Notes under the pieces: generated by a model
The model's database searches: none
What the model was told of the DNA's origin: nothing
The model's input: only the letters and a program-made list of their open reading frames with translations
Source: JAHEEL01 sp942491345
GTDB taxonomy: Bacteria > Actinomycetota > Acidimicrobiia > Spongiisociales > UBA5794
Assembly (NCBI GenBank): GCA_942491345.1
Contig: CALOAN010000044.1
Coordinates: forward strand, 186,001-250,000
Reading direction: 5' to 3'
DNA length: 64,000 bases
In this document: positions 23,726-32,730 of the stretch, in pieces
Layout: each line of letters starts with the position of its first letter
Numbering within the stretch: the first letter of the stretch is position 1
Program-made: the position numbers and the translations under genes

Positions 23726-24880
23726 CTAGGTCGGATCGACCATGGGGATCGAGTACCGCAGCTGCGCCCCCACTTCGACCTCGGCGAGCGGCCCCTCGCT
23801 GAGGATGTGTCGCACCGTTCCGCCCGCCGAACGCACCGACTCGCCGAGCCGATCAACGAGATCCGGCACACGCCTGAGTGTTGCATCGCACACGGGACAA
23901 TCGGGCTCGGGGCGACAACTCACCCACCCGCAACCGGCGCAGAACGAGCCAGGGATGGCATGGCCCACCTGAACGAACAGGACGTCGACGGCGCGGCGAT
24001 TCACCGCTGCGCACACGCTCTCGAGACCCAGAGCTGCCGTCCCGCCCGAGGCCGCAGCATCGAAGAGCTCAGCAACGAGTCTCCGTTCGTTCTGCGTCTC
24101 CCACTCCTCCGCAACGTCGGTTGCCAGGGCAAGGACAATCGACGGCGTCATCGTGCCAGGATCGATGGTGAAGCTGCCAGCCAGGAGGTTCGCAACGTCG
24201 GGCGGCAGTGCCGCGAGCGCTCCCGCCACATGTGCATCGGAACCGCCGAGTATCAGGAGATCGTATCCTCCATCCGCGCGCCGCAGATCTGCGAGCCGTG
24301 AGCCGAGGTGCCGGTAGTGCTTCTTGATCACCTCGTCCGAGCGCGCTCGCACGCGTTGCTCCTCGTACCCCGAGAAGCCGCCGAAGTTCGCCTTTCGGAC
24401 CTCCTCGTCTCTCATCTCCTCCCACGTCTCGAGTTCGCCCATGGAGAACCGAAAGATCGATGCGAGCCGGTTGCCAACCACGGCCACGCAGAACCGGGGA
24501 TAGTGCTCGATCATCTCTTCGAGCGGACGGAGATATGGGACCGTGTCGACAATTGCTCGATCTCGCACCGGACCGGGGAGTGTGAGGTGCTCGTCGAGAC
24601 CGGAACCGTTCGACCGGAACGTCGCGACACTCCGGCCGAGATCGGATCCGAATCGCCCGATGTCGCTCAGCAACGATTGGATATCAGAGCGGACAGAGAT
24701 TCGTTGTGAGCGAGGCAAGTTCGCCGACTCCTCCTCGGCGTGGGCGAGCAGCTCCTTGATTCGGGCAGGAACGGTTCGCAGGGATTCAGGGCCTGGTTCG
24801 AGGTTCACGTAGAGGGACAACACGGGGTAGTCCCCGGCGGCGGTCCCCCTGAGCCGATCGATCGAAGCCTGATCCAACAC
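23726..24880 (-). CDS. Bacterial archaeo-eukaryotic release-factor-like (baeRF) protein
   Basis: 384 residues. Domain 2-like segment FGGFSGYEEQRVRARSDEVIKKHYRHLGSRLADL corresponds to the GGQ-loop region of eRF1/aRF1 but lacks GGQ itself. GGSDAHVAGALAALPPDVANLL corresponds to the eRF1 domain-3 L7Ae-like core. A zinc ribbon (CAGCGWVSC and CPVCDATL) lies near the C terminus. Such proteins are predicted to act on stalled ribosomes or as tRNA hydrolases. GTG 24880 chosen because GGAGGAGG precedes it by 5 nt; the frame is open farther upstream without a plausible start. Confidence 0.75.
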   Translation of the reverse strand: MLDQASIDRLRGTAAGDYPVLSLYVNLEPGPESLRTVPARIKELLAHAEEESANLPRSQRISVRSDIQSLLSDIGRFGSDLGRSVATFRSNGSGLDEHLTLPGPVRDRAIVDTVPYLRPLEEMIEHYPRFCVAVVGNRLASIFRFSMGELETWEEMRDEEVRKANFGGFSGYEEQRVRARSDEVIKKHYRHLGSRLADLRRADGGYDLLILGGSDAHVAGALAALPPDVANLLAGSFTIDPGTMTPSIVLALATDVAEEWETQNERRLVAELFDAAASGGTAALGLESVCAAVNRRAVDVLFVQVGHAIPGSFCAGCGWVSCRPEPDCPVCDATLRRVPDLVDRLGESVRSAGGTVRHILSEGPLAEVEVGAQLRYSIPMVDPT

Positions 24881-25061
24881 CTTGACCTCCTCCGGTGCAA
24901 CTACGACCGAGGCTACCCGGCAACACCGCGCCCGGATAGAGCCGAGATACCGATATGCCGGCAGTGCACGACAAATCGGCCAGCGGGGTCGACGTGCATG
25001 GGCTGCGCTCGTTCCATGATCAGCACCCGGTGCGGGCCCGAAGGACCGGAGCCGGCGCCCC

Positions 25062-25277
25062 CTACGTGTCGACGACGACTTCTGACTGCTCGCGCTGGGT
25101 GTTGATCCAGTCCTCGAAGTCCTGCCGAGCGACCCTCCATTCCCTGCCGAACTTGACCGCAGGAAGGCCACCGGTCCGCAACTGACTCGTCACAACGAAG
25201 GGCGATACATCCATGTACTCGCAGATGTCGGCGACCGAGAGCCATTCTTTGTCGATATCGACGGTGATGCGGTTCAT
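25062..25277 (-). CDS. Excisionase-type (HTH_17) DNA-binding protein
   Basis: 71 residues with a winged-helix MerR/excisionase fold: WLSVADICEYMDVSPFVVTSQLRTGGLPAVKFGREWRVARQDFEDWI. Chromosomal copies of this family in actinobacteria (BldC-like) are transcription factors rather than phage excisionases, and nothing nearby is phage-like. A TAGAAC box lies 6 nt before ATG 25277, fitting a leaderless transcript. The 180 bp between this gene and the baeRF start hold no recognisable gene. Confidence 0.85.
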   Translation of the reverse strand: MNRITVDIDKEWLSVADICEYMDVSPFVVTSQLRTGGLPAVKFGREWRVARQDFEDWINTQREQSEVVVDT

Positions 25278-25478
25278 GCCCCCGTTCTACCCGACTCATG
25301 GCTGCTCGTCTAGGAGTCTGCAGCAAATCGAGCGCTGAAAGCTCCCACCAGAGGTGATATCCGCTTGCGGCGCCGCGAAACACGTCGTAGGGTTTCCTTC
25401 TGACTGCGACCAACCCGGTCGCTCTGCAAGGTTTGCAGGGGCTAGCAGCGGACGGGGCAATCCGGGGGAGAACGACGC

Positions 25479-26216
25479 ATGAAGATCGAGGCAGCAACTG
25501 TCAAGGCACACCGATTCGGAAACGTACGCCGCAAGGGCTACGACCCGGTCGAAGTTGACCGCGTCATGGAACGCCTGGTGTCCACACTCCAGGCCTACGA
25601 AAAGGACACAGCGTCCCTCGAGGCCAGGGTCAAGGAAGCCGACGACTCGGTAGACGCCATCAGGCGCACGTTTGCGGCTGCGCAGACCACCCGGCAGGAG
25701 ATGATCGATGAGGGCGCGGCTCGCGCCGACAAGATCGTCGCCGACGCTCAACGCGACGCTGAGACGCGCCTGACCGATGCCACCACGAAGATCGAAGCGA
25801 TGTATTTCGACCGCGATCAGGTCGTGATCGATGCCCACGAGCGGTGGGCCGTACAGGTGGCCGACGCGGAAGAAGAATCGTTCCAGATGCTGCTCGAGGC
25901 AGAGAATGCTCGGGCGGCCGCGATCGGCGATCGCGAGCGTGTCCGCGAACTCAGCGACCGGGCCGTCGAGGCTCGGTTGGCCGAGGTCACAGAAGAGGCC
26001 GACAGCATCGCCAACGAGATCGTCGGTGAGGCCCGCCGCGAGGAACTGCGGATCTCATCCCGGCTCGATCATCTGCGAGCGGCGATCACCGAGGTGGAGA
26101 TCAAGATCCACGACCTGGCGGCGCTCGCCACGCCCTACACGGAGCAGATCGCCGAAATCATCGACCTCACGGCCATCGAGGAAGACCAGTCGCTGGCCGG
26201 TTCGGGGCGGAGCTAG
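25479..26216 (+). CDS. DivIVA-domain coiled-coil protein
   Basis: 245 residues. N-terminal DivIVA-like segment AHRFGNVRRKGYDPVEVDRVMERLVSTLQAYE, then coiled coil over about residues 40-215 with heptad spacing. Proteins of this type mark curved membrane at poles and septa and organise growth machinery in actinobacteria. It is shorter and more divergent than Wag31, so it may be an accessory paralogue. GGGGGAGAA precedes ATG 25479. A 15-bp inverted repeat CTGCAA-GGT-TTGCAG at 25422-25436 in the upstream region could be an operator. Confidence 0.82.
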   Translation: MKIEAATVKAHRFGNVRRKGYDPVEVDRVMERLVSTLQAYEKDTASLEARVKEADDSVDAIRRTFAAAQTTRQEMIDEGAARADKIVADAQRDAETRLTDATTKIEAMYFDRDQVVIDAHERWAVQVADAEEESFQMLLEAENARAAAIGDRERVRELSDRAVEARLAEVTEEADSIANEIVGEARREELRISSRLDHLRAAITEVEIKIHDLAALATPYTEQIAEIIDLTAIEEDQSLAGSGRS

Positions 26217-26344
26217 GGCCCGCCGCGAACCGCGGGCCTGTGCACATCGGCACGGGAGCCGTCCGCATTGAGGACGCCCGGGTCCGGCGGCCTCTGCCGC
26301 CCAATGAGTAGCGCCGGACCGGTCGCTCGGACCATACTGGTCCC

Positions 26345-26620
26345 ATGACTGATCAGTACTACCAGGAAGACAGCCAGGCGACCACAGTCCTCGTACTTGG
26401 GATCCTGTCGCTTGTCGTGTGTCAGATCCTCGGCCCGATCGCATGGGTGATGGGGAACAGCGAACTCGCCGGCATCGACGCCGGGCGCAGGCCGCCCCAG
26501 AACCGTGGCACGGCGCAGGCCGGACGGATCCTTGGAATCATCTCGACGGTCCTGATGATCATCGGTGTCGTTTTCCTGTTCATCTTCCTCGTCATCGGTC
26601 TCGTCGCAAGCACATCGTGA
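26345..26620 (+). CDS. DUF4190 membrane protein
   Basis: 91 residues, two membrane helices (about 15-37 and 62-88) enclosing GNSELAGIDAGRRPPQNRGTAQAGRILGII, the DUF4190 signature. Function unknown, common in actinobacteria. Its stop overlaps the GTG of the next gene (GTGA), so the two are coupled. Confidence 0.85.
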   Translation: MTDQYYQEDSQATTVLVLGILSLVVCQILGPIAWVMGNSELAGIDAGRRPPQNRGTAQAGRILGIISTVLMIIGVVFLFIFLVIGLVASTS

Positions 26621-27021
26621 CCACATCACTCGCGACGAAGGCTCGACTCGGCCAGGGATCACTGGTCGCGATCCCGTTCGTCGCGGCCATCGTGCTGGCA
26701 ACGATCAACCCGTCCGATTCGAGTCCGACGATTTGCGGGTTCGCTAGATGCACAGGCGTAGCGTGTCCCGGCTGCGGAATGACCAGAGCGGCGGGACAGC
26801 TTGTCCGAGGAAACGTCGTGGAGGCGCTCCGCTACCACCCACTCATCCTTCTGATCGCTGCCGAGATGCTCGGCGCCTGGACCATCTGGATGGCACATCG
26901 CGCCGGCTGGATCCGATGGCGGCATCGCCGATGGGTCGATGTTGCCATCGGAGCTACCGCGGCGCTGTTGCTCGTTGTATGGATCGTCCGGCTGGCAACG
27001 GGATCAACGCCTCCGGTCTAG
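26617..27021 (+). CDS. DUF2752 membrane protein
   Basis: 134 residues. Signature CGFARCTGVACPGCGMTRAAGQLVRGNVVEALRYHPL is DUF2752, followed by two further membrane helices. The conserved Cys residues in TGxxCPGCGMTR could bind metal or form disulfides; function unknown. GTG 26617 overlaps the DUF4190 stop. DUF2752 and DUF4190 genes often sit together in actinobacteria, supporting a shared membrane role. Confidence 0.87.
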   Translation: MTTSLATKARLGQGSLVAIPFVAAIVLATINPSDSSPTICGFARCTGVACPGCGMTRAAGQLVRGNVVEALRYHPLILLIAAEMLGAWTIWMAHRAGWIRWRHRRWVDVAIGATAALLLVVWIVRLATGSTPPV

Positions 27022-27025
27022 GAAC

Positions 27026-27742
27026 CTACGAAGCAGCCTCGTCGATGTCGACGAGAACCGCTGTTGCCTCGGTTGCGCCGTGGCCGCCAACCACAAAGCC
27101 CCCCACATACAGATCCGCGATCAGGCGCGCCGCCGAGAGTTCGAAGAGCTTGAGACGCTCGGCGACCTCCTGAACGGTCGCTCCGTTGCCGACCGCCGCA
27201 AGAACCGGCCACGAAGCAGCCGGGATGACGGCCCTCGTGACACCGGGCTCGAGATGCGGTCGCATCACGAACCTGACGGACGGATCCGGGAGAACGCGGG
27301 AGATCTCGGCCCACTCCTTGCGTCGACCGTCCGCCGCCGCGAGAACCTCCCCGACCTCAAAACGTTGGATCTCATCTTCCCCATAGGCGCGGGTCGTGAC
27401 ACCTTCGACGAACCAGAAGCGCCCCGACACGCTGTGGCTGAGGCGAACGAGCACCTCACCGATCTGCTGGAGGATCAGGGGTCGGGCAGGATCGGGCCAC
27501 TTCCCCCCTGGGTTGCGCCCCCTCCGGTCGCGTGCCGGCCGATTGCCGAGTTGAGCGAGGGCAGCCACCGATCCGTCACCGTCGCGCGTCGTTGCGTACG
27601 TGATGCGACCGTCCACGAAGAACATGCGGCCGGTCAGGGACCCCATTTCGACGCGGAGCACTCCGGTTTGGCGCCGCTCCGCGAGCAGGACCACGATGTC
27701 CCGAATCGGAAACGCAGCAAGATCACCCTGGAGTACGTCCAT
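27026..27742 (-). CDS. DUF4388 domain protein
   Basis: 238 residues. The N terminus MDVLQGDLAAFPIRDIVVLLAERRQTGVLRVEMGSLTGRMFFVDGRITYA is the DUF4388 fold, found in bacterial signalling proteins often tied to two-component or GTPase systems. The C-terminal half contains a winged-helix-like segment (NGATVQEVAERLKLFELSAARLIADLYVGGFV). Function unknown. ATG 27742 chosen because the DUF starts there; the frame is open another 14 codons upstream. Convergent with DUF2752, 4 bp apart. Confidence 0.8.
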   Translation of the reverse strand: MDVLQGDLAAFPIRDIVVLLAERRQTGVLRVEMGSLTGRMFFVDGRITYATTRDGDGSVAALAQLGNRPARDRRGRNPGGKWPDPARPLILQQIGEVLVRLSHSVSGRFWFVEGVTTRAYGEDEIQRFEVGEVLAAADGRRKEWAEISRVLPDPSVRFVMRPHLEPGVTRAVIPAASWPVLAAVGNGATVQEVAERLKLFELSAARLIADLYVGGFVVGGHGATEATAVLVDIDEAAS

Positions 27743-27779
27743 GGTTCCGTATCGGCGGGTTGGCGGAGGAGCTGTAGCC

Positions 27780-27833
27780 GACAAGGCCCGCCCCCAGCCT
27801 CCCCCACCGGGAGGCCAAAGACGGGCCCTTGTC
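27780..27833 (-). terminator. Long hairpin downstream of ppdK
   Basis: Outer arms GACAAGGCCCG and CGGGCCCTTGTC pair with a one-base bulge. The inner arms GCCTCCC/GGGAGGC also pair. It lies just past the ppdK stop in the direction of transcription, separated from it by a heptanucleotide tract. No T-run. Confidence 0.45.
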
Positions 27834-27893
27834 TTGGCTCTTGGCTCTTGGCTCTTGGCTCTTGGCTCTTGGCTCTTGGCTCTTTCTTCTACC
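27832..27893. repeat. CTTGGCT heptanucleotide repeats
   Basis: Seven near-perfect CTTGGCT units, different in sequence from the GTCTCGT tracts but with the same 7-bp period. The same type recurs at 49150-49206. Confidence 0.9.
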
Positions 27894-30606
27894 TCGGACT
27901 CACAATCGCGGCCTGCGCTGCGGCAAGGCGTGCGATCGGTACACGGAACGGGGAGCAGCTCACGTACTTCAGGCCAAGTTCGTGGCAGAGTGCGATCGAG
28001 CGGGGCTCGCCGCCGTGCTCTCCGCAGATTCCCGCTTCGAGGTCGGGCCGAACCGACTTCGCCTTCTCGAGCGCAATTGCCATCAGCTGCCCGACGCCGT
28101 CGGGATCGATGGTGAAGAAGGGGTTGTCGGCGAGGATCCCTTCCGATAGGTACTCAATGAGGAAGCCCTTCTCGGCGTCGTCCCTGCTGATCCCGTACGT
28201 CATCTGCGTGAGGTCGTTCGTCCCGAAGGAGATGAACTCGGCGTACTCGGCGATCTGATCGGCCGTAAGGGCTGCACGTGGGATCTCAATCATCGTGCCG
28301 AACTTGTAGTCGACCTCGACGCCCTGTTCGGCCATCACGTCCTTGGCCTCTTTCTCGAGAACGCTGCGCTGGCGCGCAAGCTCATTCACGTGGCTGGTCA
28401 GCGGGATCATGATCTCGGGGTGCACGTCGACACCTTCGCCGGCCACCAGACAGGCCGCTTCGATGATGGCGCGCACCTGCATCCGTGTCAGCTCAGGACG
28501 CAGAATGCCGAGGCGTACGCCGCGGAGACCCAACATCGGGTTCTCCTCGCGCAGTGCCTCCACGCGTTCGAGCATTGCAGCCTTCTCGGCGATCTCCGCC
28601 TCGATCGCAGCAGCATCGGCCCCGCCGGCGCTCAGCTTGATCCTGAGATCAGCGATGTCGTTGGTGAGCTCACCCCAGCCAGGAAGGAACTCGTGCAGCG
28701 GCGGGTCGATAAGTCGAATGACAACCGGGTAGCCATCCATGGCCCGGAAGAGACCGGCGAAGTCCTCCCTCTGGAGCGGGAGAAGTGAGAACGTCACTTC
28801 CTCGCGCTCGGCGAGATCGTCGGACAGGATCATCTTCTGGACGATCGGCAGCCGCTCCGGCTCGAAGAACATGTGCTCGGTCCGGCAAAGGCCGATACCG
28901 CGCGCACCGTAAGCACGCGCACGTTCGGCGTCGATCGGGTAGTCGGCGTTCGCCCACACATCGAGATCGCGCCGCTCGTCCGCCCATTCGAGGATCTTCG
29001 TCAGCCACGGATCGTCGATGTCGGGAACGTCGGTCTCGACCTTGCCGAGGAAGACTTCGCCCGTTGATCCGTCAACCGAAAGCCAGTCACCTTCGTTGAC
29101 CACAACATCGTCGACGCTCATCGTCCGGGCCGTCAGGTCAATGTCGAGGGCGGAAGCGCCAACAACCGCTGGCTTGCCGAACTGCCGGGCGACGAGGGCT
29201 GCATGACTCGTCCGGCCACCCCGGGTAGTGACGATGCCTTCGGCGGCGAGCATCCCGTGCACGTCATCCGGCTTCGTCTCCGGACGTCCGAGGATCACGG
29301 GCCTTCCTTCCTTTGCCCAGGCTTCGGCTAGATCGGGATCAAAGGCAACGACACCGACCGCGGCGCCGGGTGAGACGTTCAGGCCGACGGCGATCTTGCG
29401 GTCACTGTCGAGCGCCTCATTCTTGGACCCGACATTGAATTGGGGGTGGAGGAAGAAGTCGACGTGATCGGTCTCGACCCGCATGAGCGCCTCGTCCTTG
29501 GTGATCATGCCCTCTTCAACCATGTCGACGGCGATACGGACAGCGGCTTGGGCAGTGCGCTTCCCGTCGCGGGTCTGGAGGAGCCACAGCTTCCCCTTCT
29601 CCACCGTGAACTCCATGTCCTGCATGTTGCGGAAATGCGTCTCCAGCTTCTTCGCATAGTCCTCGAACTCGGCGTAGGCCTCCGGGAGGTCACCGGCAAG
29701 TTCGGCGATCGGGTGCGTGACCCGGATACCGGCCACAACATCCTCACCCTGGGCGTTGATGAGATAATCACCTTCGAGCCTGTTCTCGCCGGTTGTGGCG
29801 TTGCGCGACATCGCAACACCGGTACCCGACTCGTCACCCATGTTGCCGAACACCATGGTCTGCACGTTGACGGCGGTCCCGAGGTCATGTGGGATCTTGG
29901 CTGCGTCGCGGTACGCGAACGCACGCTTGCCGTTCCACGACTTGAACACGGCTTCGACCGCCATCATCAGCTGCTCCCGAGGATCCTGCGGGAAGTCCAT
30001 CCCCGTCTCGGCCTTGACGATCGCCTTGAAGCGCTCGAGTACCTTCGCGAGGGCGGCGGCGTCGAGTTCGGAGTCGGTCTCAACGCCTGCCTCTGCGCGC
30101 GCTTCCGTGAGGACTTCCTCGAAGGGATGGTCGTCGACACCCATGACGACGCTGCCGAACATCTGCACCAAGCGCCGGTAGGAGTCATACACGAAACGTT
30201 CGTCGCCGAACGCGACGATCATGCCAGGGAGCACAGCGTCGTTGATACCGATGTTGAGCACGGTGTCCATCATTCCGGGCATGGAGAACTTGGCACCAGA
30301 GCGGCAAGACACGAGAAGCGGCGAGTCGGCCGAGCCGAAGACCTTCCCAAGACCCGACTCGATCGTCGCGAGTGCCTCGTTGAGCTGATCGGTGAGACCG
30401 TCCGGGAAGTTCTCATCGTTGTCGAGGTAGGCGTTGCAGGCGCGAGTGGTGATCGTAAAGCCGGGGGGAACCGGTACACCGGTTCGCGACATCTCACCGA
30501 GGTTCGCCCCCTTGCCACCAAGCAAGCCGCGGACTGCGTCCCAGTCGCCGCCAACTGCTGATTCGGCCTGGTCGACCTCGTCAAACCGGTAGACCCACTT
30601 GTCCAT
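27889..30606 (-). CDS. ppdK: Pyruvate, phosphate dikinase
   Basis: Interconverts pyruvate, ATP and phosphate with PEP, AMP and pyrophosphate. 905 residues, usual length. N-terminal nucleotide-binding domain (LLGGKGANLGEMSRTGVPVPPGFTITT; GAKFSMPGMMDTVLNIGIND), central phosphohistidine domain GGRTSHAALVARQFGKPAVVG with His at about 468, and C-terminal PEP/pyruvate barrel (ISFGTNDLTQMTYGISRDDAEKGFL; GICGEHGGEPRSI). ATG 30606 with GAAGGAG upstream. No regulatory protein (PDRP) is adjacent. Near the aromatic and serine genes it could set PEP supply, but that is only inference. Confidence 0.97.
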   Translation of the reverse strand: MDKWVYRFDEVDQAESAVGGDWDAVRGLLGGKGANLGEMSRTGVPVPPGFTITTRACNAYLDNDENFPDGLTDQLNEALATIESGLGKVFGSADSPLLVSCRSGAKFSMPGMMDTVLNIGINDAVLPGMIVAFGDERFVYDSYRRLVQMFGSVVMGVDDHPFEEVLTEARAEAGVETDSELDAAALAKVLERFKAIVKAETGMDFPQDPREQLMMAVEAVFKSWNGKRAFAYRDAAKIPHDLGTAVNVQTMVFGNMGDESGTGVAMSRNATTGENRLEGDYLINAQGEDVVAGIRVTHPIAELAGDLPEAYAEFEDYAKKLETHFRNMQDMEFTVEKGKLWLLQTRDGKRTAQAAVRIAVDMVEEGMITKDEALMRVETDHVDFFLHPQFNVGSKNEALDSDRKIAVGLNVSPGAAVGVVAFDPDLAEAWAKEGRPVILGRPETKPDDVHGMLAAEGIVTTRGGRTSHAALVARQFGKPAVVGASALDIDLTARTMSVDDVVVNEGDWLSVDGSTGEVFLGKVETDVPDIDDPWLTKILEWADERRDLDVWANADYPIDAERARAYGARGIGLCRTEHMFFEPERLPIVQKMILSDDLAEREEVTFSLLPLQREDFAGLFRAMDGYPVVIRLIDPPLHEFLPGWGELTNDIADLRIKLSAGGADAAAIEAEIAEKAAMLERVEALREENPMLGLRGVRLGILRPELTRMQVRAIIEAACLVAGEGVDVHPEIMIPLTSHVNELARQRSVLEKEAKDVMAEQGVEVDYKFGTMIEIPRAALTADQIAEYAEFISFGTNDLTQMTYGISRDDAEKGFLIEYLSEGILADNPFFTIDPDGVGQLMAIALEKAKSVRPDLEAGICGEHGGEPRSIALCHELGLKYVSCSPFRVPIARLAAAQAAIVSPR

Positions 30607-30691
30607 CCTGTACTCCTTCTCTGGCTGCATTGAAGACGATTCGGCGTTGCGAGCCGCCCAAGCGCGCGCGAACGACAGCATTCCGAGACCT

Positions 30692-30710
30692 GAACGGTAC
30701 CGTTCTCTCG
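30692..30710 (+). promoter_or_regulatory. Palindrome overlapping the -10 box of the CapA-like gene
   Basis: Perfect 14-bp palindrome GAACGGTACCGTTC (30692-30705) contains the -10-like TACCGT (30698-30703), which ends 7 nt before ATG 30711. A repressor bound here would block a leaderless promoter directly. Confidence 0.5.
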
Positions 30711-31850
30711 ATGCATCGAGTTCCTTTCCTTCGAGTTCTCGTATTCGCGGTGCTTGCAGCCGTACTCGCCGCCTGTTCGAGCGGTGCCTCGGCCTCCCCG
30801 CCGTCGACGGCGAGCTTTGTTCCGATCACAACACTCGCCAGCGAAACGACAACGAGCACATCGACTTCCACCACAACACTCGCCCCTTCGACGACGGTCC
30901 AGGAGACCACGACCACAACGACGACCATCCCGCCGCCTGAACCGAAGGGGCGCCTGGTGATCAGCGGAACCGGCGACGTGAATCTCGACCCGACGTTTGT
31001 CCGGTCCTTCCCTTCGACAGGCTACGAATACGCGTGGTCAGGCCTCGACGACGTGCTGAACCAAGACGACCTCACGGTGGTCAATCTGGAATGCTCGGCG
31101 TCAGACCTCGGGACACCGTGGAACAAACCCTGGACGTTCCGCTGCGACCCCGAGGCGCTCCCGTCAATGGCGGAGGCGGGAGTCGACATCGCCAATCTCG
31201 CCAACAACCACTCGATCGACTACGGATTCGAAGCGATGCTCGACGCTCGTGCCAACCTCGTGGCCGTCGGTATCGATCCCGTCGGAGTCGGCGAGACTCC
31301 GGCTGAGGCCTACGCCCCTGTTCTCGTTGAGCGAAACGGCTGGACGATCGCAGTACTCGGCGGAGGAGGCGTTCACCCTGAGACCGGATCGTGGATCGTG
31401 ACGGATGAGCGGCCGGGAATGACCGATGGTGACTCGGCAGAGGCGATGACGGCCGCTATCCGGGCGGCAGATGAAATCGCAGATGTGGTACTGGTCACAA
31501 TCCACTGGGGCGAACAGGGGACGACGGAGCCACGAGCGTTCGAGATCGGCCTCGCAGAGGCATTCATCGATGCAGGGGCCGACGGTGTGTTCGGGCACCA
31601 TCAGCATGTCCTGCAACCTCTCGGATGGTATGCCGGAAAGCCGATTGCGTGGGGCCTCGGGAACTTCGTCTGGCAGGCCTATCCGGCCGGCTCCCGTGCA
31701 ACGGCGATTGCACAGTTTGTGTTCGAGCCCGACGGAAGTATCGGAGCCTGCCTCGTCCCGGTCGTGATCGAGGACACCGGCCACCCGGTTCTGCAGCCGG
31801 GCTACGAGGGCCCCTGCGCCCCGGACCCGGCCGACCGAGCAGCCGAATAA
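30711..31850 (+). CDS. CapA/PgsA-family lipoprotein with Thr-rich linker
   Basis: 379 residues. Lipoprotein signal (FLRVLVFAVLAAVLAAC), a Thr/Ser-rich linker of about 50 residues, then a PGA_cap metallophosphatase-like domain: ISGTGDVNLDP, VNLECSAS, LANNHSIDYG, VTIHWGEQGTTEP, VFGHHQHVLQPLGWY and WGLGNFVW. Family members take part in poly-gamma-glutamate capsule export or act as cell-wall phosphoesterases, so here it probably works outside the membrane. No pgsB or pgsC is adjacent, which argues against a capsule operon. ATG 30711 fits a leaderless start. Confidence 0.88.
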   Translation: MHRVPFLRVLVFAVLAAVLAACSSGASASPPSTASFVPITTLASETTTSTSTSTTTLAPSTTVQETTTTTTTIPPPEPKGRLVISGTGDVNLDPTFVRSFPSTGYEYAWSGLDDVLNQDDLTVVNLECSASDLGTPWNKPWTFRCDPEALPSMAEAGVDIANLANNHSIDYGFEAMLDARANLVAVGIDPVGVGETPAEAYAPVLVERNGWTIAVLGGGGVHPETGSWIVTDERPGMTDGDSAEAMTAAIRAADEIADVVLVTIHWGEQGTTEPRAFEIGLAEAFIDAGADGVFGHHQHVLQPLGWYAGKPIAWGLGNFVWQAYPAGSRATAIAQFVFEPDGSIGACLVPVVIEDTGHPVLQPGYEGPCAPDPADRAAE

Positions 31851-31940
31851 GACTCGAGATCCGAGACTCGAGACATGGGACTCGAGTCCAGTCGCTTGTC
31901 TCGTGTCTAGCGTCTCGTGTCTGGCGTCTCGTGTCTTTCT
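31848..31940. repeat. Heptanucleotide repeats in both orientations
   Basis: GAGACTC-type units followed by GTCTCGT/GTCTGGC-type units, between the CapA-like gene and parA (same direction). The inverted halves can form a hairpin that may end the upstream transcript. Confidence 0.8.
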
Positions 31941-31974
31941 GACGCACCCCAATCGCGCCTCCTACACTCGGATG

Positions 31975-32730
31975 ATGAGTGCTGTGATCGCTGTTGCGAA
32001 CCAGAAGGGCGGAGTGGCGAAGACCACCACCGTGCACACGCTCGCCGCAGCGCTCGTCGAACGCGGCCGCCGGGTCCTCGTTGTCGACCTCGATCCGCAA
32101 GCCTGCCTTACGTATGAGACCGGGATCAACCCGGATGAACTCGATCTCACCATCCATGATGTGATGCTCGGCAGAGTCGACATCGCGGAGGTCATCGTCG
32201 ACGCGAACGGCATCGACCTCGTTCCCTCGTCGATCGACCTCGCTGGTTCGGAGATTCATCTGCTCACCAAGACCGGACGAGAGTTCGTGCTCGGGCGAGC
32301 CCTCAAGCGTGTAGCCGACGACTACGACTACGTCTTCATCGACTGCGCCCCGTCGCTCGGAATCCTCACTCTCAATGGACTGACCGCGGCATCCCACGTC
32401 CTCATTCCATTCCAGGCCGAGACACTCTCACACCGTGCGGTTGGGCAACTACTCGAAACCATCGAAGATGTGCGCGCGTACACCAACGCCGACCTGCAAG
32501 TCCTCGGTGCCGTCGCCACGATGTTCGATCGTCGAACGAATCTCAGCAAGCAGGTGCTCGCCGACGTGTCCGAGACCCATGGTCTCGAGGTGCTACCTCC
32601 CCCAATTCCCCGGTCGGTGAAGGTGGCTGAGGCTCCGGCCAGGGGCCGCTCCGTGTTGGAACACGCCCGCCGTTCGAAGAGCGCCGAGGCGTACCGCGCG
32701 CTCGCCGGAGAGATCGAGGCGAGGACATGA
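31975..32730 (+). CDS. ParA-family ATPase
   Basis: 251 residues. Walker A variant NQKGGVAKTTTVHTLAAAL (deviant KGGxxKTT), VVDLDPQACLTY (Walker A') and IDCAPSLGILTLNGL. Members partition DNA or position large complexes. No parB is next to it; instead a zinc-ribbon protein is coupled by ATGA, an arrangement I associate with a conserved non-partition ParA of actinobacteria. ATG 31975 lies 6 nt after TACACT (leaderless); ATG 31972 is an alternative. Confidence 0.9.
   Translation: MSAVIAVANQKGGVAKTTTVHTLAAALVERGRRVLVVDLDPQACLTYETGINPDELDLTIHDVMLGRVDIAEVIVDANGIDLVPSSIDLAGSEIHLLTKTGREFVLGRALKRVADDYDYVFIDCAPSLGILTLNGLTAASHVLIPFQAETLSHRAVGQLLETIEDVRAYTNADLQVLGAVATMFDRRTNLSKQVLADVSETHGLEVLPPPIPRSVKVAEAPARGRSVLEHARRSKSAEAYRALAGEIEART

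Noticed and set aside
24881..25061. 35-codon frame on the minus strand ahead of the baeRF gene
   Set aside because: No ribosome site, no -10 box at a suitable distance and no recognisable feature; left as non-coding.
25062..25277. Excisionase-like gene as evidence of a prophage
   Set aside because: No integrase, attachment repeat or phage gene nearby; this family is common as a chromosomal regulator.
29440..30561. 373-codon open frame on the plus strand
   Set aside because: Antisense to ppdK; no recognisable domain.
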